Shown: in pieces, positions 24,705-30,176 of the stretch
Layout: each line of letters begins with the position of its first letter
Position numbering within the stretch: the stretch's first letter is position 1
Made by a program: the position numbers and the translations under genes
Assembly: GCA_040755755.1 (NCBI GenBank)
Contig: JBFLZW010000029.1
Span: 1-30,176 of the forward strand
Direction of reading: 5' to 3'
DNA length: 30,176 nt
From: a bacterium
GTDB lineage: Bacteria > SZUA-182 > DTGQ01
Notes under the pieces: model-generated
What the model was told of the DNA's origin: nothing
The model's database searches: none
The model's input: the letters and a program-made list of their open reading frames with translations, nothing else

Positions 24705-26615
24705 TTATTTTGGGGTCACGATCAATTTTGGTCCCAGGGAAGGATTCTCCTGGAACGAAGAACTGCAGAACTCGTTCACTCCATCGCCATTCTGAGTCAG
24801 GCGGAGCTGGATGCCGTAATTGGGGCAGACTCCTGCCTTCCATTTGCGATAGAGCGGAGTGATATCAATTGCAATCCAGGAATGAGCAGCAGGAGCAGGG
24901 ATGCAGCCTATTTTCATGGAGGCGGGCTTGCTGAACCATCCGGTGTTTTCATTCCAGGGTGAAGTGATCATATCTAAATACATTGAGGTTAGATATCCAG
25001 TTTTACTGCCGCCGTTACCATTATTATCGCCATTACCGCTTTTTTTACTATTACCGTTACTATTTCCATTACTGCTACTGCTTCCTCCACTGCTGTTTTC
25101 CTTACCAGTGCATTTTCTATCACCATTACTAATACTGGTGCCATTCGGATTGGTCGTATGGAAGCAATAGAGATACATGACAGCGGAGGATACCTCCTGG
25201 GGAAGCTCTTCGATATTGAATCTGATGAGAGTATAAGAGCGGTTCTCGCCTAATTTCCCGACCTTCAGTTTGGAATCTCTCTCTTCGTTATTGTCATACT
25301 GATTGGAAATCCAGATATCCTGGACATCGGTCAGGCCCGATACGACAATCTCAGCCGGAGGATCATCATCGGCAGGTGGATCCTGGATATCGTCACCGGG
25401 CAAATCGGAACCGGGAGCGTCGGAAGAACCGGAAAAATCGGGGAATTGCCCGCTTGGCAGATTACAGGTTATGGTCGTTGAGCCGCCACTCCCGTAAACG
25501 GTCAAAGTCAAAACCCCCTCGCTAGAAGGGCTATAGCCCAGCATGACAGCCGGATTGGAGGATCCGTTTTTAAACTCCAGCCCGCCATCGAAGGACCATT
25601 GATACTTTAATCCTTCATTTGCAGCAGCATCCGCCTGGGTACTCGTACTTGACCGTGCACTTGAACCTGCCTGCGCCCCGGTATCCACTATGGCTGTCCA
25701 GATGATGTCTGTTCCCGACCGCTTTGCTTTTAAGGAGGTAACGACCGGGGCAAAGCTGAGATAGAGTTGCGGATCGACCGGTGTTCCTGGCTCTACTCCG
25801 CTATCCCCATTCTCTTCGCCGGTATCTCCATCCTCCGGGTTGCTCACTGTTATCTTAAATTCTGTTTCTGCCGTGTTGTTTTGTTCATTTGTTACAGCGA
25901 TGGTGTAATAATAATCTCCTGTCCTGCCGGGTGCCCGATAGTCAATTTCGATTACCCCGCTACCATCAGCCTGTACGGTAATCGTTCCGGAACAGGGATC
26001 AAAGGTTTCCTCCTCTCTGCATTTGCGCTCGGAATTTTTCCCTTCGAGGAGTCGATATGATATTGTCTGGCCAGCATTGCCTCCCACTAAAACCGTTATT
26101 TTCGCTGTCTGTGATATTGCCAGGGGAGGTTGTGGCGTGATCTGTATCTGGCTGATTTTGGGGAGCAGGAATGCACCATCATAAATCGGTGACAGAGAAA
26201 TGCTGACAAGGTCATTGTTGCCGGTCAAAATTTGATCCGTGCTGCCCTGGAAGATTTCAGTCCCCGAACTGTCATAAGCCCGCACGAGAAAGGTCAATGG
26301 TGGTCCTATGGGTAAATCGCTCAACGTTCCTGTCCAGGCACCGTCAATTTTTACCAATGCCTGATCTTGTATGAGGCAGGTTGAACCTTCTTTCACCTCG
26401 AGGATAACTTTTGTTACTTCGGCACCCTGCTCCTGTTCCTTCGCCCGGGAGGCAAAGCTATCTTCGGGAAAACTGACGACAACATCCGCCGAAGTTTTTG
26501 AAAAGGCGTTTATTCCTTTTCCTGTCGGATCACCGCTGCTGCCTGAGTTCCCTTCTCTACCACAGCCGGAAATGAAAAGACTGAGTAAAGCTACCATTAA
26601 CAATAATTTTTTCAT
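24705..26615 (-). CDS. Lipoprotein with Ig-like regions and DNRLRE domain
   Basis: A 636-residue exported lipoprotein. MKKLLLMVALLSLFISGC has a lipobox with lipidated Cys18, and GGAT lies just upstream of the ATG. Beta-rich Ig-like stretches cover about 40-270 (IYDGAFLLPKISQIQI, TGDYYYTIAVTNEQNN) and 285-390. A low-complexity acidic/Pro linker follows (PGDDIQDPPADDDPPAE). A DNRLRE-type (CBM96-related) module covers about 430-636, with VQDIWISNQYDNNEERDS, YTLIRFNIEELPQEV and AHSWIAIDITPLYRKWKAG. A Ser/Asn/Gly repeat tract interrupts this module at about 505-545. DNRLRE modules occur in surface and carbohydrate-associated proteins. The function is unknown but surface display is likely. Confidence 0.82.
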   Translation of the reverse strand: MKKLLLMVALLSLFISGCGREGNSGSSGDPTGKGINAFSKTSADVVVSFPEDSFASRAKEQEQGAEVTKVILEVKEGSTCLIQDQALVKIDGAWTGTLSDLPIGPPLTFLVRAYDSSGTEIFQGSTDQILTGNNDLVSISLSPIYDGAFLLPKISQIQITPQPPLAISQTAKITVLVGGNAGQTISYRLLEGKNSERKCREEETFDPCSGTITVQADGSGVIEIDYRAPGRTGDYYYTIAVTNEQNNTAETEFKITVSNPEDGDTGEENGDSGVEPGTPVDPQLYLSFAPVVTSLKAKRSGTDIIWTAIVDTGAQAGSSARSSTSTQADAAANEGLKYQWSFDGGLEFKNGSSNPAVMLGYSPSSEGVLTLTVYGSGGSTTITCNLPSGQFPDFSGSSDAPGSDLPGDDIQDPPADDDPPAEIVVSGLTDVQDIWISNQYDNNEERDSKLKVGKLGENRSYTLIRFNIEELPQEVSSAVMYLYCFHTTNPNGTSISNGDRKCTGKENSSGGSSSSNGNSNGNSKKSGNGDNNGNGGSKTGYLTSMYLDMITSPWNENTGWFSKPASMKIGCIPAPAAHSWIAIDITPLYRKWKAGVCPNYGIQLRLTQNGDGVNEFCSSSFQENPSLGPKLIVTPK

Positions 26616-26651
26616 AGCCTTATCCTTTTATTTATGGGTATGGGGCAATAT

Positions 26652-26683
26652 ATTATACTGTAAACGGCTTAAATCAGTATAAT
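26652..26683. promoter_or_regulatory. Operator-like palindrome over the lipoprotein promoter
   Basis: Perfect nine-base arms ATTATACTG and CAGTATAAT are separated by 14 bases. On the minus strand the left arm supplies a perfect TATAAT about 35 bases ahead of the lipoprotein ATG, and the right arm a TATACT. A dimeric regulator binding both arms would cover the -10 element. Confidence 0.45.
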
Positions 26684-26799
26684 TGGGTAAAGAACAGGGA
26701 TGTAGAGTAAAAATAAATTTAAAATTTCCTGCCTGGTTTTGTTTTAGAGATTTAGCTTAGTATATTCGGCAAAAATTTTACCGAGAGCTACAAATAAAA

Positions 26800-26849
26800 A
26801 ACAAAGACAAAGAACACCACAGGCACAGGGACAAAGATACCCGGAGAGG
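26800..26849. repeat. CACAGAG-family repeat copy
   Basis: ACAAAGACAAAGAACACCAC followed by AGGCACAGGGACAAAGA matches, with substitutions, the copy at 18646-18704. Confidence 0.5.
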
Positions 26850-26893
26850 AATAGATAAATATATCGGTTAGTAGCCTTAAGTTAATAACATTG

Positions 26894-26924
26894 CCCTTGA
26901 GGGGGAAGCGGGGTGGGGGTGATG
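26894..26924. repeat. G-rich interspersed repeat, copy 1
   Basis: CCCTTGAGGGGGAAGCGGGG, then TGGGGGTGAT; the end GGGTGGGGGTGAT recurs at about 29973-29985. Confidence 0.4.
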
Positions 26925-27017
26925 TATTATGCCCATTCCTCTATTACCACAGAAAAGTCTCGTTGTAATACTAAGAGTAGGTATTTTCAACCCGGCAGCT
27001 AAAATATTCAGCCTATA

Positions 27018-27047
27018 TTGACAAAGATCGTATTAGTTGAATATACT
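27018..27047 (+). promoter_or_regulatory. Sigma-70 type promoter of the YifB/ComM gene
   Basis: A perfect TTGACA is followed after 18 bases by TATACT. Expected start near 27054; leader about 120 bases. Confidence 0.65.
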
Positions 27048-27177
27048 AAAATAAGCGTGAAAGCATAATTTCCGCTGCAGGTTTGTATTAGCTCTCTTTA
27101 CTTTCGAGTAAGCATTTGAAGCCGGAAAACTTCATGGCAACCTTTTTTCAGCAATTGATTTTTAGCTTAACAGGTCA

Positions 27178-28716
27178 ATGATTTCAAAAATTCTGAGCGG
27201 TGCCATTTTAGGCATAGATGCTTATGCGATCCAGGTGGAAGTAGATCTTTCCAAAGGGCTTCCCATTCTAACTACAGTAGGGCTACCGGATGCTGCTGTT
27301 AAAGAAAGCAAAGAGAGAGTTAAATCTGCACTGAATAACTCAGGGCTCGCATTTCCCTCCCAGAAAATCACTATTAATCTGGCTCCTGCCGATACACGAA
27401 AAGAAGGCACTGTTTATGATCTGCCTATTGCTATAGGTCTTCTCTCTGCTCAAGGAATGATTCCTGCAAAGATCCTTGACCAATATCTGATAGCAGGAGA
27501 GCTTTCCCTTGATGGAGCGGTTCGGCCCATCAGAGGAGCTTTGGCTATGGCAATGTTAGCCAAGCAAATGGGGCTGTATGGATTTGTTCTTCCGGTAGAT
27601 AACGCCAACGAAGCAGCAGTAGTCAATGGTATTAAAATCTTTCCAGTCAGGTCATTGCTTGAAGCGAATGCTTTCCTGAATGGTCAACTGGAAATCCCTC
27701 CTCATAAGATTGATTTGGAACATATCTTCCATTCTGATCATCAGCAAGACTCTGTTGATTTTAGTGACGTCAAAGGTCAGGAGCATGTTAAACGCGCTCT
27801 TGAGATTGCCGCTGCCGGCAATCATAATGTAATTCTGATCGGTTCTCCTGGGACTGGCAAAACCATGCTTTCCAAGCGTTTGCCTACCATACTTCCTGAT
27901 ATGACCCTGGAGGAAGCCATTGAGACTACCAAAATACAAAGTATTGCTGGATTAATCAGGAAAGGCCAGGCTCTGGTGGTATCTCGTCCGTTTCGAGCTC
28001 CTCATCATACCATCACCAATGCAGGATTGATCGGTGGCGGGAATATTCCCCGTCCAGGCGAAGTATCTTTGGCCCATCATGGTGTCCTGTTTCTGGATGA
28101 ATTAACAGAGTTTGATCGCCGTACCCTGGAGGTCATGCGCCAGCCTCTTGAAGACGGCACCGTCACGATATCCCGATCTACCATGTCTTTAACCTTTCCA
28201 GCACAGTTCTTGCTGATTGGTTCTATGAATTCATGCAAATGTGGCTTCTTGGGGCATCCTGCCAAGCATTGTCGCTGCACTTCATGGGAGATTCGCAAGT
28301 ATCTCTCCAGTATCTCAGGACCGCTGCTTGATAGAATTGACCTTCATGTCGAGGTGCCTCCGCTGGAATATCATGAATTGAGCGGCCAATCAGCCCAAGG
28401 TGAAAGTTCAGCCGAGATCCGCCAAAGGGTCAATTGTGCCAGAAAAATTCAGGAAGCTCGTTACGCCGGAAATGGCATATTCTGCAATGCCCAGCTTAAC
28501 AGCAAACAGCTCAAGAAATATTGTTCCCTTGACGAAGAATCCTCAAAACTGATAGAAATGGCCATCAATAACCTGGGCTTAAGTGCCAGAGCTTATGATC
28601 GTGTTTTGAAAGTTTCCCGCACTATTGCTGATCTTGCCGGTGAGGAGGAGATTCGATCCCATCATGTTGCCGAAGCCATCCAGTATCGGAGTCTGGACCG
28701 GGAATACTGGAAATGA
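27178..28716 (+). CDS. comM: YifB/ComM family Mg-chelatase-like AAA ATPase
   Basis: A 512-residue ATPase with the whole family layout. An N-terminal ChlI/Lon-like fold covers about 1-170 (GLPILTTVGLPDAAVKES, KITINLAPADTRKEG, YDLPIAIGLLSAQG, IAGELSLDGAVRPIRGAL). The AAA core carries a Walker A GSPGTGKT (222-229), Walker B LFLDEL (304-309) and the PFRAPHHTITNAGLIGGG loop. A Cys-rich insert NSCKCGFLGHPAKHCRC follows, then the lid domain (GLSARAYDRVLKVSRTIADL). In naturally competent bacteria ComM is a hexameric helicase that promotes branch migration during uptake of homologous DNA. The ribosome binding site is weak, and the gene stands alone behind a good promoter. Confidence 0.93.
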   Translation: MISKILSGAILGIDAYAIQVEVDLSKGLPILTTVGLPDAAVKESKERVKSALNNSGLAFPSQKITINLAPADTRKEGTVYDLPIAIGLLSAQGMIPAKILDQYLIAGELSLDGAVRPIRGALAMAMLAKQMGLYGFVLPVDNANEAAVVNGIKIFPVRSLLEANAFLNGQLEIPPHKIDLEHIFHSDHQQDSVDFSDVKGQEHVKRALEIAAAGNHNVILIGSPGTGKTMLSKRLPTILPDMTLEEAIETTKIQSIAGLIRKGQALVVSRPFRAPHHTITNAGLIGGGNIPRPGEVSLAHHGVLFLDELTEFDRRTLEVMRQPLEDGTVTISRSTMSLTFPAQFLLIGSMNSCKCGFLGHPAKHCRCTSWEIRKYLSSISGPLLDRIDLHVEVPPLEYHELSGQSAQGESSAEIRQRVNCARKIQEARYAGNGIFCNAQLNSKQLKKYCSLDEESSKLIEMAINNLGLSARAYDRVLKVSRTIADLAGEEEIRSHHVAEAIQYRSLDREYWK

Positions 28717-28917
28717 TTATAGTTTATCCCGTTATTAATGCAGTCCCATTGATCCCAGATTTCACCTTAAAATTGCAGATACTGCTTGACAGTCTGCTGC
28801 CATCATGGTACTCAGCCGTCATAAGAGATCGAAAAAAAGTGAATGGCTGTAATAGTGAATGACTGTAATATGGCTACTTGCCTATTCCGGCTGATATATG
28901 ACTTTTATGTTGAATGT

Positions 28918-29262
28918 TCATTTCCTGATGTAATCACGAGGAGGAAGAGGTAACTCTGTCTTGCTTATTTGCCTCCAGTCAGCCTTTTCCACCGTACCGA
29001 GCACCAGATATTCATGTCCCACAATCTCTGGTTTTGTTTTTTCAAAAGTAGCCCACATGAGGGATTTCACCTCACTTTTCCTGGCAATGATCAGATCGCA
29101 GTATGGACAATAGCGGCAAACTTTGTTCAGGATCAGAGGCTGCATGGGTTCAATATGAATGACCAGAGGAAATTTTCGCTGCCTTGTTTTATCATCACAC
29201 TTCGGACAGCGGGTAAAAGCACAATCCTGGTATGGGTTGAGGAAGAAATAATGCTTTTTCCC
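28918..29262 (-). pseudogene. Zinc-ribbon protein gene without its start
   Basis: A minus-strand frame stays open from about 29319 to the stop at 28918. Its coding-like part begins at GKKHYFFLNPYQDCAFTRCP and continues with CPKCDDKTRQRKFPLVIHIE, CRYCPYCDLIIARKSEV and VGHEYLVLGTVEKADWR. Two Cys pairs (CPKC and CxxCPYC) indicate zinc ribbons, and the text resembles a widespread uncharacterised family. No ATG, GTG or TTG occurs in frame between the upstream stop (29320-29322) and the internal ATG at 29145, which would remove the first zinc knuckle. The missing start lies where the truncated vapC joins, so a deletion probably fused the two genes. Confidence 0.6.
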
Positions 29263-29486
29263 TGCGTAGGAATTTGGATCATTTGGAGCCCGCAGCCGAT
29301 AAATGCTTCTTCTGACTCTTCAATACGGGCAAAGCCAATGGAAACTTCAGAATAGATAATGGGATTGATATATAAGGCATGAGTAAGGCTGTAATGGTAA
29401 AGCATTGATTCAGACCACTCAACCCAATGAGGATCATTTTCAAAAATATCCAGGATAACATTCGAATCGACCAGCAGACCGGTCAC
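29133..29486 (-). pseudogene. vapC: VapC-type PIN toxin, C-terminally truncated
   Basis: The first 75 or so residues are a clear PIN domain: GLLVDSNVILDIFENDPHW with catalytic Asp7, and INPIIYSEVSIGF with Glu47. Beyond IQIPTQ (about 29262) the frame continues for 42 codons that are only an out-of-frame reading of the neighbouring zinc-ribbon gene. The second half of the PIN domain, with its DFFIGAHA-type and TRD-type acidic residues, is missing. The product cannot form the full four-acid metal site, so the toxin should be inactive. The GTG start (29486) overlaps the vapB stop by four bases, the usual coupled arrangement. Confidence 0.78.
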
Positions 29487-29710
29487 TCTTCACCTCTGGT
29501 CAAGGCCATGATCTCATCCGTTGACATTTTGATTGTAGCCACACCCCGAAAACGCCGGAACCTGTTCTCTCTCATGGTTTCAGGTGCTTTCTTCACCAGA
29601 TACACCCGCTCATCCTCTTCCAGGAACTCAACCTCGCTATTCGGGGCTATCCCCAGCTTTTCCCTGATATGCTGCGGTATGGTCACCTGGCCTTTGGCTG
29701 TAACACGCAT
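29483..29710 (-). CDS. vapB: VapB/AbrB-type antitoxin
   Basis: A 75-residue protein with an N-terminal SpoVT/AbrB swapped-hairpin DNA-binding domain: MRVTAKGQVTIPQHIREKLG, then PNSEVEFLEEDERVYLVKK. A C-terminal charged segment (FRRFRGVATIKMSTDEIMAL) normally wraps the PIN toxin. A strong GGGAGG lies eight bases before the ATG. Such proteins neutralise the VapC RNase and repress their own operon. The antitoxin looks intact, while its toxin gene is truncated, so it probably now acts only as a repressor or is on its way to loss. Confidence 0.9.
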   Translation of the reverse strand: MRVTAKGQVTIPQHIREKLGIAPNSEVEFLEEDERVYLVKKAPETMRENRFRRFRGVATIKMSTDEIMALTRGEE

Positions 29711-29928
29711 GATATGTACCTCCCTGGTATTTTGAAAAATCCTGTGTATAGCCCTGCATCCTCAACTTGAGCCCGTAAAGGCATACTTGTAGCTGTCAGA
29801 CAATATCTCAAGGAATGTCCACCACTAACGCCCCTCACCCCGACCCTCTCCCCAGAAGGCACAGGTGTTAAGCTAAGGGTTCCCCTATGGCTGGGATAGC
29901 CTGTCCCTATTGGGAAGTAGCCTGAAAA

Positions 29929-29985
29929 TCTCCTCCCCCTTGAGGAAGGGAGCCCCTGTGGCAGGGGAGGCCGGGTGGGGGTGAT
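29929..29985. repeat. G-rich interspersed repeat, copy 2
   Basis: Includes CCCTTGAGG, an imperfect hairpin around GCCCCTGTGGCAGGGG and the end GGGTGGGGGTGAT shared with 26894-26924. Confidence 0.4.
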
Positions 29986-30084
29986 CGTCGTGAAAGCCTT
30001 GTCACTAAAGTTCCTCCACCAGGGAGGGGATAGGAAAAGCTGTCTTAGCTTGAATGGCACTTACATAAGCCAAGCTTATAATAT

Positions 30085-30144
30085 AGAGAGGACACAAAGC
30101 ACACAGGGAAAAAAGATCTCCCGCAGAAGACGCAGAGAACAACC
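30085..30144. repeat. CACAGAG/GCAGAG-family repeat copy
   Basis: GAGAGGACACAAAGCACACA then AAGATCTCCCGCAGAAGACG and CAGAGAAC. This copy joins both versions of the repeat: the ACACAAAG/CACACAG form of 18646 and the CCCGCAGA-GACGCAGAG form of 21564. Confidence 0.55.
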
Positions 30145-30176
30145 AATCCGGCAAGGTCCTGATGAAAGTCGGGATA

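Larger units (their letters stand above)
26616..27177. other. Intergenic region with operator-like site and repeats
   Basis: No gene seen. It contains the palindrome at 26652-26683 over the lipoprotein promoter, a CACAGAG-family repeat copy (26800-26849), a G-rich repeat (26894-26924) shared with 29929-29985 and the comM promoter (27018-27047). Confidence 0.5.
29711..30176. other. Repeat-rich intergenic end of the window
   Basis: No supported gene; the open frame on the minus strand (29683-30060) overlaps repeats and reads as low-complexity Pro/Arg. The region holds CACCCCGACCCTCTCCCC (29837-29854), the second copy of the G-rich repeat (29929-29985) with an internal CCCCTGTGGCAGGGG hairpin, and a CACAGAG/GCAGAG copy (30085-30144). 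The vapB promoter should lie at the left end but was not found. Confidence 0.5.

Noticed and set aside
24606-24962. A possible HicA or other gene after hicB on the plus strand
   Set aside because: The frame is antisense to the lipoprotein gene and its product has no HicA features.
29683-30060. A 125-codon minus-strand open frame at the right end
   Set aside because: It lies almost entirely in interspersed repeats and overlaps the start of vapB; the Pro/Arg-rich product looks like translated repeat DNA.
1-30176. CRISPR arrays, tRNA and rRNA genes
   Set aside because: No evenly spaced direct repeats, no cloverleaf with a TTCRANY-type loop and no rRNA core words were found when reading both strands; a covariance-model scan was not possible here.

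Overview
The window reads as chromosomal DNA of a Gram-negative bacterium, most like the Deltaproteobacteria/Desulfobacterota or a related candidate phylum. This placement is an inference. It rests on a PEP-CTERM exported protein with a -24/-12 (sigma-54) promoter, several lipoproteins and signal peptides, a mosaic thrombospondin-3/HYR/beta-helix secreted protein, and many CACAGAG/GCAGAG-type interspersed intergenic repeats. No rRNA, tRNA, CRISPR array, phage module or transposase gene was recognised.

Layout. 1-321: 3' end of a hexapeptide acyltransferase gene, cut by the window edge. 507-965: YbaK-type aminoacyl-tRNA deacylase. 1340-5392: a 1350-residue secreted mosaic protein. 5383-9208 (minus): a membrane-quality operon of NfeD1-type serine protease, short NfeD, FloA flotillin and a proline-rich single-span protein, behind a good sigma-70 promoter. 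9629-10205 (minus): two small genes with strong ribosome binding sites. 10206-11155: an AT-rich stretch without genes. 11156-12352 (minus): SurA/PrsA-like parvulin lipoprotein. 13025-13877: sigma-54 promoter, structured leader, PEP-CTERM protein and terminator. 14105-15948 (minus): Mth938-like protein, a Gly-rich exported protein and a doubtful small ORF. 16167-18629: SWIM-SNF2 helicase. 18755-23816 (minus): a glycan or surface cluster of coiled-coil protein, multi-span GT-C/DUF2142-like protein, GT2-methyltransferase fusion and metallophosphoesterase. It is interrupted at 21510-21685 by a MITE-like element with terminal inverted repeats and an 8-bp target duplication. 24269-24490: orphan HicB antitoxin. 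24705-26615 (minus): DNRLRE-domain lipoprotein. 27178-28716: YifB/ComM AAA ATPase. 28918-29710 (minus): vapBC pair whose toxin gene is cut in half and joined to a start-less zinc-ribbon gene. 29711-30176: repeat-rich end.

Two themes join the genes. The first is envelope work: folding (parvulin), membrane microdomains (FloA/NfeD), surface glycan synthesis (GT2, GT-C) and export of large or sorted proteins. The second is genome wear in the spacers: a broken toxin-antitoxin pair, an orphan antitoxin, gene remnants, a MITE and dispersed repeats. The best candidates for new biology are the sigma-54 promoter plus structured leader of the PEP-CTERM gene, the MITE and its relation to the GCAGAG repeat family, the rearranged vapC locus, and the uncharacterised proline-rich partner of FloA.
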